Assembly: GCA_964504985.1 (NCBI GenBank)
Contig: CAZDFU010000002.1
Coordinates: forward strand, 1-64,000
Source: CAZDFU01 sp964504985
Lineage (GTDB): Bacteria; Patescibacteriota; Microgenomatia; Daviesbacterales; UBA10151
Reading direction: 5' to 3'
Length of the DNA: 64,000 bases
In this document: piece by piece, positions 7,701-16,122 of the stretch
How the letters are laid out: each line of letters begins with the position of its first letter
Position numbering within the stretch: position 1 is the first letter of the stretch
Translations under genes and position numbers: made by a program
The notes under the pieces: model-generated
The model's input: only the letters and a program-made list of their open reading frames with translations
Databases searched by the model: none
Told to the model about the DNA's origin: nothing

Positions 7701-7943
7701 TTATTTTAATCTAAATGTTATCCTTCCTTTGTCCAAATCATATTGTGGACTCATCTCTATCCTAACCTTATCTCCTTCCAAAAGTCTAATATAATGCATC
7801 CTCATTTTACCCGAGATATGACACAAAATCACCCTGCCCAAAAGCTCCGGCAAATCAGCACACTTCTCAATAACCACTCTAAATAAAGTATTGGGCAAAA
7901 CTTCAACTACCTTACCTTCAACTTCAATTACATCTTTTGCCAT
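7701..7943 (-). CDS. infA: Translation initiation factor IF-1
   Basis: Single S1/OB-fold factor that occupies the A site during initiation. It opens AKDVIEVEGKVVEVLPNTLF and keeps HISGKMRMHYIRLLEGDKV and the closing DLDKGRITFR. At 80 residues it is slightly longer than the usual 72. It stands between map and rpmJ in the conserved order. Confidence 0.96.
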   Translation of the reverse strand: MAKDVIEVEGKVVEVLPNTLFRVVIEKCADLPELLGRVILCHISGKMRMHYIRLLEGDKVRIEMSPQYDLDKGRITFRLK

Positions 7944-8007
7944 TTTTTTTAGCCGTCAGATTGTATCAGATTACGCATGAACCGTCAATCCACTATGGGT
8001 TAACCTT

Positions 8008-8787
8008 TTACGTAAAATGCGTCAATAATTTGGCCTCCTTTTTACCTACGATTAAACTCATTTCAAAAAGTCCTGATAAAGACTTATCTTTTGTAGAATA
8101 AGTCCAGCCGTCTTCTTCTAAAACCACCTCAAAACCACCCATTGCATAAATTACCTCAACTGCCAGAGCCATCCCTTCTTTTAAAAATGCCCCTGTTCCC
8201 GTCTTTCCATAACCCGGGATTTCAGGTTCTTCATGCAGCCTTTTTCCAATCCCGTGTCCGACTAAGCTGCGGACTACCGAATACCCTGCTCCCTCAACTT
8301 TTGATTGTATTGCCTCAGATATATCACCCACTCTATTACCATCAATGGCCTGAGCAATCCCATCCCGTAAAGCCTGCTTCCCTACCTTTAGAAATGCTAT
8401 TTTTTTCTTTTGCTCCTCTGTTAATCCAGGACTATTATGTTCTGATCCGCCAACTATTACCGTCCAAGCACAATCCGTATGCCAGCCTCTGTACTCTACA
8501 GCCAAATCAATGCTGACTAGATCTTCTGCTTCAAATTTTTTATCTGTTGGTATCCCATGCACAACAGCCTCATTAACAGTGATACAGGTAGCAAAACGGT
8601 ATCCTGGTACTGTTTTGTAAGATAGATCTCCTCCCAATTTGTAAATCTGATCTTTTGCTATTTTATCTATCTCCAGTCCGCTTATTCCCACTTTTACTGC
8701 CTCTATAGCTTTTTTCAGGGCTGAGGAGGCAATTTCACCGCTTTTTTTTATCAAACTCATCTCATAACTATTAGTTACTTTACTCAT
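8008..8787 (-). CDS. map: Methionine aminopeptidase, type I
   Basis: Removes the N-terminal Met from nascent proteins. The pita-bread fold ligands are visible: VNEAVVHGIP (His), DLAVEYRGWHTDCAWTV (two Asp), GHGIGKRLHEEPEIPGYG (His, then Glu) and a C-terminal Glu region. Length 259 fits type Ia with no N-terminal zinc finger. The gene overlaps adk by eight bases, the usual secY-adk-map-infA run. Confidence 0.95.
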   Translation of the reverse strand: MSKVTNSYEMSLIKKSGEIASSALKKAIEAVKVGISGLEIDKIAKDQIYKLGGDLSYKTVPGYRFATCITVNEAVVHGIPTDKKFEAEDLVSIDLAVEYRGWHTDCAWTVIVGGSEHNSPGLTEEQKKKIAFLKVGKQALRDGIAQAIDGNRVGDISEAIQSKVEGAGYSVVRSLVGHGIGKRLHEEPEIPGYGKTGTGAFLKEGMALAVEVIYAMGGFEVVLEEDGWTYSTKDKSLSGLFEMSLIVGKKEAKLLTHFT

Positions 8788-9319
8788 TTTTTCCGTTTAA
8801 ATGTTTATTTATTTGAACTTTAACTTCCTCTATGCTGCCTCTAGCGTTAATTTCTATTAAGTTACCCAGATCTTTATAATAATTTATTAGTGCCTCGGTC
8901 TGCTTATAGTAAAGATCCAATCTGTTCTTTATCAGCTCCTTGGTATCATCTGCCCTGCCTCTTCCTAAAAGCCTTGTCATTGCTGTTTCAGGATCCAGCT
9001 TTAAATAAAAAACTATGTTATATTGCGGATCAAATAACCTGGCTTGCTCTAAAGTCCTTGGATAACCATCCACAACAAAGCCATTCTGGCAATCTTTTTG
9101 ACTTAGTCTTTCCTTAACAATCCTTGCGGTTGTTACATCATCTACCAATTGTCCTTTTCCCAAAACTTCCTTTATTCTTCTGCTGTCCGCAGAATTTTCC
9201 TGGGCCAGTTTCCTATAAATATCACCCACTGTAATTTTTGGTAAACCTAACTGATTTGCTAATATTTCTGCTTGCGTTGATTTTCCAGATCCTTGCGGGC
9301 CAATGAGCAAAATTTTCAC
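8780..9319 (-). CDS. adk: Adenylate kinase, short-LID form
   Basis: Equilibrates ATP, ADP and AMP. The P-loop is GPQGSGKST at residues 7-15, followed by VDGYPRTLEQARLF (the NMP-site Arg) and the LID Arg region GRGRADDTKELIKNRL. At 179 residues it lacks the longer, often zinc-bearing LID of most bacterial enzymes (about 215 residues). It lies 12 bases after secY. Confidence 0.94.
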   Translation of the reverse strand: MKILLIGPQGSGKSTQAEILANQLGLPKITVGDIYRKLAQENSADSRRIKEVLGKGQLVDDVTTARIVKERLSQKDCQNGFVVDGYPRTLEQARLFDPQYNIVFYLKLDPETAMTRLLGRGRADDTKELIKNRLDLYYKQTEALINYYKDLGNLIEINARGSIEEVKVQINKHLNGKNE

Positions 9320-9331
9320 TTTTTTAGATCC

Positions 9332-10636
9332 TTATAATTTCCTGGTAAAAACGTCATAGCTTTTTTCAATCATTTTACTTTCAAATTGCTTTGCTGTATC
9401 CAGAATTACTGAGACCACAATTAATAATCCTGTACCTCCTAAAACCAAGGTCTGAATGCCCGTAATTTGTGAAGCAATCGAGGGAAGGATGGCAATACTG
9501 CCTAAAAACATTGCTCCAGCCAGTGTAATGCGTATCATTATATAGTTTAAGTAACTGGCTGTTTGTGTACCTGGTCTTATCCCCGGAATAAACCCGCCAT
9601 ATTTTTTGATCTCATCTGCAACTTTGGTTGGATTGAAAATTACAGCAGTATAGAAAAATGTAAATCCTACAACCAAGGCAAAATACACCAAATTATAGAC
9701 CAGACTAGTAGGGTTAAAGTTTGCAGCCAAAATCCGGCCTAAAAAAGCCAGTTGAGGTTGAGAGGTTTGAGCAAGATAAGATCCTGCAAAAGAAGGCACA
9801 AGCACCAAAGAAACCGCAAAGATGATGGGGATAACACCGGCTTGATTAACCCGCAGCGGTAAATATGTTTGAGCACCACTACCCCCGACTTGAGGGGATT
9901 TTCCCCCGGTAAACCTTCTGGCATAAGCAACAGTTATCTGTCTTCTTCCCTCATTAATAAATACAATCCCTGCCACTACCAAAATAGCTAAAGCCAAAAA
10001 TAATAAAATATTTAGGATTTGGGTTTGATCAATAACAGAAATAGTCTGCGTCAAAACAATGGGTACGCGGGTAACTATACCTGCAAAAATTAAAAGGGAG
10101 ATTCCATTTCCAATACCATATTCAGTAACTAGCTCTCCAAGCCACATCAAAAAAACAGTGCCCGCAGTCATACCCACTATAATTGCTGCAATTTGGAGCG
10201 GACTAATCTGGCTTATCACTCCTTGATTTCTTAATAAAATAAACATCCCGATAGCTTGCACTACACTCAAAGGTATTGTCAGATATCTTGTATATTGATT
10301 GATCATTTGCCTGCCCATTTCCCCTTCCTTCGATAACGCTTCCAATTTTGGCATAATCATTGTTAAAAGCTGAATTATAATTGAGGCATTAATATAAGGG
10401 TTAAGACCCAAAGAAATGATAGAAAAATTGGCTAAAGTTCCTCCGGAAAAGATATCCAAAAGTCCTAAAAATTGATTTGATGCAAAAAGCTGCTGCAATG
10501 CATTCAAATCTACGCCTGAAACTGGAATATGAGAAACTAATCTGAAAATTACAATTATTAATGCAGTGATTAGGATTTTTCTTCTAAGTTCTTTTATTCT
10601 AAAAGCTGAGATAATTGGGGCAAGAATATCAGACAT
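9332..10636 (-). CDS. secY: Protein translocase subunit SecY
   Basis: Pore subunit of the Sec translocon in the inner membrane. Ten hydrophobic segments can be counted across 434 residues. Landmarks are the plug/TM2 region GGTLANFSIISLGLNPYI, QLLTMIMP, and the cytoplasmic loop GIRPGTQTASYL. The start overlaps the end of rplO by eight bases, the normal L15-SecY coupling. Confidence 0.97.
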   Translation of the reverse strand: MSDILAPIISAFRIKELRRKILITALIIVIFRLVSHIPVSGVDLNALQQLFASNQFLGLLDIFSGGTLANFSIISLGLNPYINASIIIQLLTMIMPKLEALSKEGEMGRQMINQYTRYLTIPLSVVQAIGMFILLRNQGVISQISPLQIAAIIVGMTAGTVFLMWLGELVTEYGIGNGISLLIFAGIVTRVPIVLTQTISVIDQTQILNILLFLALAILVVAGIVFINEGRRQITVAYARRFTGGKSPQVGGSGAQTYLPLRVNQAGVIPIIFAVSLVLVPSFAGSYLAQTSQPQLAFLGRILAANFNPTSLVYNLVYFALVVGFTFFYTAVIFNPTKVADEIKKYGGFIPGIRPGTQTASYLNYIMIRITLAGAMFLGSIAILPSIASQITGIQTLVLGGTGLLIVVSVILDTAKQFESKMIEKSYDVFTRKL

Positions 10637-11063
10637 GTTCTACTTTTCCACCTGCTTTCTCAATTTTCTCCCTTACTTTTTTGGAGACAGGTAACTTGAT
10701 AGTCAGAGCTTTGGTAATTTCTCCTTCTGCTAAAATTTTTATACCAAACTTAGTATCATTTTCATTGATTAGTTTAGCCTTAATAAGCTGCTCTGAATCT
10801 ATTATTGAATTTACTTTAAAAACTTCTAACTTGCTAATATCAATAAGTTTAGGTTTATCAGAGACTTTTCTATTCCCTGAACCTCTTTTTTTAGGAAGTT
10901 TTTTAAAGAAAGCCAGCCCTCCGGTAAATGCCAGGGGGATCTTGCCACGGGCTTTCTGGCCCTTAGTTCCTCTTCCTGCTGTTTTTCCCTTGCCGGATCC
11001 TACTCCCCGGCCAACTCTTTTTGATGATCTGGATTTAAGTTTCAAGACCTCATGCAACTTCAT
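10629..11063 (-). CDS. rplO: 50S ribosomal protein L15
   Basis: Late-assembling large-subunit protein. The Gly/Arg-rich N-terminal tail (KRVGRGVGSGKGKTAGRGTK, then GQKARG) and the C-terminal GKVEHV-type end are typical; length 144. It overlaps rpsE by four bases (ATGA). In most bacteria the L30 gene rpmD lies between rpsE and rplO; here there is no space for it. Confidence 0.96.
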   Translation of the reverse strand: MKLHEVLKLKSRSSKRVGRGVGSGKGKTAGRGTKGQKARGKIPLAFTGGLAFFKKLPKKRGSGNRKVSDKPKLIDISKLEVFKVNSIIDSEQLIKAKLINENDTKFGIKILAEGEITKALTIKLPVSKKVREKIEKAGGKVEHV

Positions 11064-11563
11064 TTTGCCTCCTTTATATGTCTTAACTGTGCAAGAGCCC
11101 GTAAAGTAGCATAAACATTTGATGCCTGATTTTTAGTACCTAAAATCTTGGAGACAATATCATGAATACCTGCAGCTTCCACTACCACCCTAACCGCTCC
11201 TCCTGCAATAACTCCTGTTCCTATCTTTGCTGGCTTAAGCAGGATTTTTGCAGCTCCATATTTTATTGAAACCGGATGCGGAATGGTTCTGCCTTTAAGA
11301 GATACCTGAATTAGGTGTTTTTTTGCATAGCTTGTAGCCTTTCTAACAGCTGATTGAACCTCAGCAGCCTTACCCAAGCCTACACCCACTCTGCCTTTTT
11401 TATCGCCTACCACCACCAATACTGATAAAGATCTTTTATCTCCTCCTTTAGTTTTCTTTGATACACGGTTTACTTGCACAACCCTTTCAAAAAATTCTGA
11501 CTCTTCTTGTGGCAACCTTCTATTGCCTTGATTGTTCCGGTTATATCTTATGTTCTGATTCAT
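11060..11563 (-). CDS. rpsE: 30S ribosomal protein S5
   Basis: 30S protein at the mRNA entry channel, involved in decoding accuracy. It has the double-stranded-RNA-binding-like domain (EFFERVVQVNRVSKKTKGGD) and then the C-terminal fold with GTGVIAGGAVRVVVEAAGI and KILGTKNQASNVYATLRAL. An 18-residue Asn/Arg-rich N-terminal extension precedes the core. It is followed directly, with overlap, by rplO. Confidence 0.96.
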   Translation of the reverse strand: MNQNIRYNRNNQGNRRLPQEESEFFERVVQVNRVSKKTKGGDKRSLSVLVVVGDKKGRVGVGLGKAAEVQSAVRKATSYAKKHLIQVSLKGRTIPHPVSIKYGAAKILLKPAKIGTGVIAGGAVRVVVEAAGIHDIVSKILGTKNQASNVYATLRALAQLRHIKEAK

Positions 11564-11608
11564 GATTATCAGTGGCTAATATTTAGCGTACGTTTATTTA
11601 AAACTCCG

Positions 11609-11941
11609 CTAAAATTTAAGTCCTCCTTCTCTTGCTCCTTGAGCCAATTTCTCAATTCTTCCTTTATATAAGAATCCGCCTCTATCAAATACGACAGTAT
11701 CTATTTTATGTTTTATTGCTGCCAAAGCAAGCTTCTTTCCGGTTTTATAAGCTCTTTCTGTCTTGGTTCCGCTTTCCCCGCTATCTGTTGCTGAAACAAT
11801 TGTTTTACCCAAACTGTCATCAATAACTTGAGCATATATATACTGGTTAGACCTGAATACAGATAACCTTGGCCTATCAGCTGTCCCCATAATCCTTTTT
11901 CTGATTTTTTGATGTTTTCTTATCCTGCTTAGTTTTTTCAT
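11609..11941 (-). CDS. rplR: 50S ribosomal protein L18
   Basis: 5S rRNA-binding protein of the central protuberance. It reads RIRKHQKIRKRIMGTADRPR, LSVFRSNQYIYAQVIDD and ends with VVFDRGGFLYKGRIEKLAQG and AREGGLKF. At 110 residues it is slightly short in the basic N-terminus. It follows rplF by one base and precedes rpsE after a 45-base gap. Confidence 0.96.
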   Translation of the reverse strand: MKKLSRIRKHQKIRKRIMGTADRPRLSVFRSNQYIYAQVIDDSLGKTIVSATDSGESGTKTERAYKTGKKLALAAIKHKIDTVVFDRGGFLYKGRIEKLAQGAREGGLKF

Positions 11942-11942
11942 A

Positions 11943-12503
11943 TTACTTAGCTCCTCCCGCTGCGCCTACTTTAGCAGACTTTCCTACCTTCTTTCTTATA
12001 TACTCACCCTGATACCTAATTCCCTTACCCTTATATACATCCGGAGATCTAACTTTTCTGATATTTGCTGCTACTTGTCCTACCAACTGCTTGTCAATTC
12101 CAGATACTTTTATCTTTGTATTATCAGAAACCTCAAAGGTTATACCCTCGGATACTGCCATTTCCACAGGGTGAGAAAAACCCACATTCAATATAAGTTT
12201 ATTGCCGGAAACTTCTGATCTAAACCCCACTCCCACCAACTCTAAGGACTTAGACCACCCTTCACTCACTCCAACAACCATATTGAAAAGCAGATTTCTA
12301 ATCAGTCCATGCAGACTTTTGGACTTTTTGAGATCATTTTTTCTTTTAACCAATACCCTCTCCCCTTCTATCTCAACTGAAACTGCTGGGTGAATATCCA
12401 ATTTCAATGTCCCCTTTGGACCGTTGACCATAACAGAGTACCCCTTTTTTTCAATAATTACCCCTTGCGGTATTATAATTGGTAAACTCCCCACTCTACT
12501 CAT
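11943..12503 (-). CDS. rplF: 50S ribosomal protein L6
   Basis: Two tandem L6 domains near the sarcin-ricin loop. MSRVGSLPIIIPQGV opens it and the second domain ends with SPDVYKGKGIRYQGEYIRKK, the standard signature, followed by a short Ala/Gly tail. Length 186 is normal. It lies between rpsH and rplR as in most spc operons. Confidence 0.96.
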   Translation of the reverse strand: MSRVGSLPIIIPQGVIIEKKGYSVMVNGPKGTLKLDIHPAVSVEIEGERVLVKRKNDLKKSKSLHGLIRNLLFNMVVGVSEGWSKSLELVGVGFRSEVSGNKLILNVGFSHPVEMAVSEGITFEVSDNTKIKVSGIDKQLVGQVAANIRKVRSPDVYKGKGIRYQGEYIRKKVGKSAKVGAAGGAK

Positions 12504-12511
12504 ATAATTTA

Positions 12512-12886
12512 TTACCAGACAAATGCCAGTACTTCCCCTCCTAACTTGTTTTTTCTAGCTTCTTTGTCAGTCATCAATCCTTTTGGAGTTGAAACAATTG
12601 CTATACCTAAACCATTCAATACATGAGGTAAACCTTGAACTCCTTTATAAACACGCAGGGAAGGCTTCGAAATTCTTTTAATATCAGTTATGGCAGCTTT
12701 TCTGGCTGTGTATTTTAATGAAACTGTAATTTGTCTGTCCTCCTCTTTAACCCCTTGCAAAAATCCCTCTTTCTCAAGAAGTTTCATTAACTTAAGGATA
12801 AGTTTGGAATATTTTACTGAAACCGTTTGTTTGCCAACCGCATACCCATTTTTTATTCTGATTAAAGCATCTGCAACTGTATCCAT
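12512..12886 (-). CDS. rpsH: 30S ribosomal protein S8
   Basis: Binds the central domain of 16S rRNA and is the translational autoregulator of the spc operon in E. coli. It opens MDTVADALIRIKNGYAVGK. In place of the usual GxGxxIVSTS box it has LNGLGIAIVSTPKGLMTD, then GGEVLAFVW at the end; length 124. Its start lies two bases from the rpsN stop. Confidence 0.95.
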   Translation of the reverse strand: MDTVADALIRIKNGYAVGKQTVSVKYSKLILKLMKLLEKEGFLQGVKEEDRQITVSLKYTARKAAITDIKRISKPSLRVYKGVQGLPHVLNGLGIAIVSTPKGLMTDKEARKNKLGGEVLAFVW

Positions 12887-12887
12887 A

Positions 12888-13067
12888 TTACCAGCTCGCT
12901 TTCTTTACTCCCGGCAACATCCCAGGATTTGCCAGTTCTCTAAAACAAAGCCTGCAAAGACCAAATTTCCCAATAAATCCGCGTGTTCTACCACAGCGCA
13001 AACATCTATTTTTCTTTTGGACTTCATATTTAAATTTTTTCTTTACAACATTACTTACTTTAGCCAT
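12888..13067 (-). CDS. rpsN: 30S ribosomal protein S14, type Z (zinc form)
   Basis: A 59-residue protein starting MAKVSNVVKKKFKYEVQKKN. The zinc knuckle is CLRCGRTRGFIGKFGLCRLC, and the protein ends with the family sequence RELANPGMLPGVKKASW. Short zinc-type S14 is usual here. It sits between rplE and rpsH, six bases after rplE. Confidence 0.96.
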   Translation of the reverse strand: MAKVSNVVKKKFKYEVQKKNRCLRCGRTRGFIGKFGLCRLCFRELANPGMLPGVKKASW

Positions 13068-13073
13068 AATTAG

Positions 13074-13610
13074 TTATGAGTATGGTATTCCCAACTCCTC
13101 CAATAATTTCCTACCTTCTTCTTTATTTTTGGCAGTGGTGGCAATAGTTACAGCCAAACCCCTGGTTCTATCAATACTTTTATAATCCACCTCAGGGAAG
13201 ATTGTCTGCTCTCTTAGACCAATATTTAAATTACCTTTATCGTCAAAGGAGTTTGCAGATATCCCTTTGAAATCCCTTACTTTAGGCAAAACCACACTGA
13301 TTAGTTTGTCCAAGAAAGTATACATTTTAACACCCCTAAGTGTTACCATCATTCCAATGGGCTGACCTTTTGTAACCTTAAAGGAAGCAATAGACTTTTT
13401 TGCCACTGTTACGACAGGTGTTTGCCCAGCCAAGGCAGATAGATATACTTTAGCTTTTTCCAAAACTGCACTATTTTCCTTAGCCTCTCCAAGTCCAATA
13501 CTGATAACAATTTTGTCCAAGCGGGGGACAGCCAGCTTATTTTTTAAACCAAGCTCGTCTTGTAACTTTTTTATTACTTCATTCATATACTTTTCCTTCA
13601 ATCTATTCAT
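13074..13610 (-). CDS. rplE: 50S ribosomal protein L5
   Basis: Binds 5S rRNA and the P-site tRNA. PRLDKIVISIGLGEAKEN, PVVTVAKKSIASFKVTKGQP and the closing TIATTAKNKEEGRKLLEELG, IPYS are family landmarks. Length 178 is typical. An in-frame ATG at residue 9 (MNEVIKKLQ) is an alternative start. Confidence 0.96.
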   Translation of the reverse strand: MNRLKEKYMNEVIKKLQDELGLKNKLAVPRLDKIVISIGLGEAKENSAVLEKAKVYLSALAGQTPVVTVAKKSIASFKVTKGQPIGMMVTLRGVKMYTFLDKLISVVLPKVRDFKGISANSFDDKGNLNIGLREQTIFPEVDYKSIDRTRGLAVTIATTAKNKEEGRKLLEELGIPYS

Positions 13611-13616
13611 ATCTGA

Positions 13617-13988
13617 TTATTTAATCTCCTTTTGGCACTTTTTACAAATTCTTATCTTTCTATCTGCCTCCGCTTTTATCCCAACTCTTGTCAGCTTATT
13701 ACAATTAGGGCAAACAAGGCTTATATTAGAAATGTCCATTGGTTTAGGAAGATCAATAATCCCTCCCTCCAACCCTTGCATTTTTTTAACATGTCTTTTA
13801 TAAAGATTTACTCCCCCGACAAAAACTTTCCTCTCTTTTGCAATAACATACTCTACCGTCCCCTGCTTACCCCTATCTTTACCTAAAAGCACTTTCACCT
13901 TATCCCCTTTCTTAATTTTTAACTTTAAATTTGTTCTCTTACGCAAATTTTTTGTTGAAAAACGGGCTTTGAACTTTTCCATTACCAT
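13617..13988 (-). CDS. rplX: 50S ribosomal protein L24 with C-terminal zinc ribbon
   Basis: Assembly initiator of the 50S subunit. The KOW motif is IKKGDKVKVLLGKDRGKQG, followed by GGVNLYKRHVKKMQGLEGG. The C-terminus carries CPNC and CKKC pairs, a zinc ribbon found in many but not all L24. It overlaps rplN by seven bases. The ATG two codons in (MEKFKARF) could also be used. Confidence 0.95.
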   Translation of the reverse strand: MVMEKFKARFSTKNLRKRTNLKLKIKKGDKVKVLLGKDRGKQGTVEYVIAKERKVFVGGVNLYKRHVKKMQGLEGGIIDLPKPMDISNISLVCPNCNKLTRVGIKAEADRKIRICKKCQKEIK

Positions 13989-14350
13989 ACCTCCGATGCT
14001 AAAGAAACTATTTTTGAATATCCTGCATCTCTAACTTCGCGGGCTACAGGACCGAATATCCTGGTTGCCCGTAAATTTCCATCATTATCTACCACAACCC
14101 CTGCGTTATCATCAAATTTAATATATGAACCATCGTTTCTACGGACTTCTTTCTTACACCTTACAATCACTATTTTAACCACCTCATGATCTTTAACTTG
14201 ACCGTTAGGGTCAGCGCCTTTAACAACGCCTACTGCAAGTTCAGCCAGTCCTGCCTTCCTTTTCCCAGAACCACCAAGAGGCTGAATAACCTGCAAACTT
14301 TTAGCCCCGCTATTATCTGCCACTGTTAACCTAGTCCTGTGTTGAACCAT
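13982..14350 (-). CDS. rplN: 50S ribosomal protein L14
   Basis: Interface protein of the 50S subunit. MVQHRTRLTVADNSGAKSLQ and later NRNDGSYIKFDDNAGVVVDN-like sequence (here RRNDGSYIKFDDNAGVV), then GTRIFGPVARE-type ATRIFGPVAREVRD are diagnostic. Length 122 is standard. Its leader region contains one arm of a family-B repeat that also forms the end of rpsQ. Confidence 0.97.
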   Translation of the reverse strand: MVQHRTRLTVADNSGAKSLQVIQPLGGSGKRKAGLAELAVGVVKGADPNGQVKDHEVVKIVIVRCKKEVRRNDGSYIKFDDNAGVVVDNDGNLRATRIFGPVAREVRDAGYSKIVSLASEVW

Positions 14351-14355
14351 AAATT

Positions 14356-14462
14356 AGCTTTCAGTCTTCAGCTATCAGCTTTCAGACTCTTCCTCCTCCT
14401 TTTAGTTTTTTCCTGTTTTTCTCCAGCTGCTTCATTTATCTGAGGACTGATGGCTGATGACT
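14356..14462. repeat. Palindromic repeat, family B, spanning the rpsQ 3' end
   Basis: The left half (14356-14387) differs by two of 32 bases from 51186-51217 in the pnp leader. The right half (14438-14462) matches the other half of that element with a seven-base gap. In the pnp copy the halves are three bases apart; here 50 bases separate them. The halves encode the last residues of S17, including its stop codon, and the ISPQ segment of the tail. Confidence 0.7.
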
Positions 14463-14769
14463 TTTTAGTCTTTTCTTCCTCTGGCATTACTTCTGCAATT
14501 AGTTCTTCTGCCTGCTCTTTTAGTTTTTGTTCAGCAATCTCTGCCAAACTCCTTCCTAAAACTTTTGTTATTTTCCAGTGTTTATTTTTAGAAATAGGCT
14601 TACATTTAACAAATTCAACTATATCCCCATCTTTAATATCAATACTGCTATCAACCAGGTATTTTTTACTCCGGATGTAGGTTTTTTTGTATAAAGGATG
14701 CTTTGCTATCCTTTCTATGAGAACCGTTGCCGTATTTTTTAGTTTTGTAGATATAACGCGTCCAGTCAT
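14368..14769 (-). CDS. rpsQ: 30S ribosomal protein S17 with repeat-derived C-terminal tail
   Basis: Early 16S-binding protein. The core (residues 1-80) has TGRVISTKLKNTATVLIERI, KYLVDSSIDIKDGDIVEFVK and the usual KPISKNKHWKITKVL. S17 normally ends near residue 85; this protein runs on to 133 with an acidic then basic tail. Codons for SSAISPQ and for SLKADS plus the TGA stop lie in the two halves of a palindromic repeat also found before pnp. The tail is therefore probably a late addition. Confidence 0.95.
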   Translation of the reverse strand: MTGRVISTKLKNTATVLIERIAKHPLYKKTYIRSKKYLVDSSIDIKDGDIVEFVKCKPISKNKHWKITKVLGRSLAEIAEQKLKEQAEELIAEVMPEEEKTKKSSAISPQINEAAGEKQEKTKRRRKSLKADS

Positions 14770-14792
14770 AATTTATAACTAATCTCTATAAT

Positions 14793-15062
14793 TTAGAGAC
14801 TAGATTTCTCCTTTCCTTTTTCATCATCTGGCTCTGGATTCTTAACTTTAGACTCCAGTTGCTGTACTAATTCTTTTTGTCTGACAACAGTTAATATTTG
14901 AGCCAAATCCTTTTTCTTTTTTGAAATCATTCTCACATCTTTCAATTTTTTCATATTTTTATCCACTACCAGGTTTGCAATATCCTCCCGGATAGTTTTA
15001 GCCTTTAATTTTAGTTCTTTAATATCTAAACCTTTTATTTCTATTAAACCGTTTTTTTTCAT
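14793..15062 (-). CDS. rpmC: 50S ribosomal protein L29
   Basis: Small helical protein beside the exit tunnel, a docking site for SRP and trigger factor. It reads GLDIKELKLKAKTIREDIAN, with the typical later LKDVRMISKKKKDLAQILTV and RQKE. A charged 20-residue C-terminal extension makes it 89 residues, longer than the usual 65-70. It stands between rplP and rpsQ. Confidence 0.93.
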   Translation of the reverse strand: MKKNGLIEIKGLDIKELKLKAKTIREDIANLVVDKNMKKLKDVRMISKKKKDLAQILTVVRQKELVQQLESKVKNPEPDDEKGKEKSSL

Positions 15063-15064
15063 AG

Positions 15065-15475
15065 CTATTTTGTTATAATTTTTGTTTCAATAGGCAGTTT
15101 ATGTGAAGCCAGTCTTAATGCTTCTTTAGCAATAATTTCTGTTACTGCACCCATTTCAAAAATTAATTGCCCTCTTTTAACAACAGCCACATACCCTTCC
15201 ACATCACCTTTTCCAGACCCCATTCTACTCTCTGCAGGATGTTTTGTAACTGGTTTATCCGGAAAAATCCTGATCCAGATACGTCCGCCTCTTTGAGTAT
15301 AATGGGCCATAGCCCTTCGGGCTGATTCGATTTGTCTGGCGCTAATCCAACCTGCTTCCATTGCTTTTAGCCCGAATATTCCAAAAGCCAAACTAACACC
15401 CCTGGTGGCAACCCCATCTCTTTTTCCCCTAAAGGTTTTCCTGTGTTTATTTCTTTTTGGTTGCAAAAGTGCCAT
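15065..15475 (-). CDS. rplP: 50S ribosomal protein L16
   Basis: Binds near the A-site tRNA elbow. LLQPKRNKHRKTFRGKRDGV, then SRxIxxARxAM-like ARQIESARRAMAHYTQRGGR, and WIRIFPDKPVTKHPAESRMG with GKGDVEGYVAVVKRG are all standard. Length 136 is typical. It follows rpsC by one base and precedes rpmC by two. Confidence 0.97.
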   Translation of the reverse strand: MALLQPKRNKHRKTFRGKRDGVATRGVSLAFGIFGLKAMEAGWISARQIESARRAMAHYTQRGGRIWIRIFPDKPVTKHPAESRMGSGKGDVEGYVAVVKRGQLIFEMGAVTEIIAKEALRLASHKLPIETKIITK

Positions 15476-15476
15476 A

Positions 15477-16118
15477 TTAAATCTCCACCTCTCCTTTGTT
15501 TATCCATACCTTTACTCCAACATAACCAGACTTTGTCAAGGCTGGGTAAACTGCAAAATCTATATCTGCTCTTAAAGTATGTAAAGGCATTGTTCCCGAA
15601 GCTTTCCATTCCCTCCGCGCAATTTCTGCTCCACCAATTCTTCCTGAGATAACTACTTTCACCCCTTTTGCCCCAACCCGCATTACCCTATCTATAGCCT
15701 GATTCATTACCCTTTGAGCTGGTAACCTTTTAGCAAGCTGCTCAGCAACTGATTGGGCAACAAGGTATGCAGAAAGATCTGCTGATTTTAACTCCATTGG
15801 CACAACTTCCAAACTATTATCGTTTTTAACCGCCAGCTCCTTAAGTAAAAGTTTCTTAACTTCAGTTAAACCACTTCCCCCTCTGCCAATTAAAACTCCT
15901 GGACGGGAAACAAAAATTATGACTTTTAACTTGTTAACTGCTCTCTCTATCTCTACAGACTGAATACCAGCAGGTCTTAATTTCTTCATCAAAATATCCC
16001 TGATTTCTATATCTTCTTTTATAAACTGTCTGTATTTATCACCTTTTGCAAACCACCGGGATTTCCAATTAGCTCCTATACCCATTCTGAAACCTACCGG
16101 ATGTATTTTTTGTCCCAT
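15477..16118 (-). CDS. rpsC: 30S ribosomal protein S3
   Basis: mRNA entry-channel protein with helicase function. It opens MGQKIHPVGFRMG. The type-II KH domain has VSRPGVLIGRGGSGLTEVKK with the GRGG loop, and the C-terminal domain has VMRVGAKGVKVVISGRIGG, AEIARREW and the closing GYVGVKVWINKGE. Length 213 is normal. Confidence 0.97.
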   Translation of the reverse strand: MGQKIHPVGFRMGIGANWKSRWFAKGDKYRQFIKEDIEIRDILMKKLRPAGIQSVEIERAVNKLKVIIFVSRPGVLIGRGGSGLTEVKKLLLKELAVKNDNSLEVVPMELKSADLSAYLVAQSVAEQLAKRLPAQRVMNQAIDRVMRVGAKGVKVVISGRIGGAEIARREWKASGTMPLHTLRADIDFAVYPALTKSGYVGVKVWINKGEVEI

Positions 16119-16122
16119 ATAA

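Noticed and set aside
10615..11109. 164-residue plus-strand frame opposite rplO
   Set aside because: Shadow of the L15 gene, which has clear family motifs; no start signal on the plus strand.
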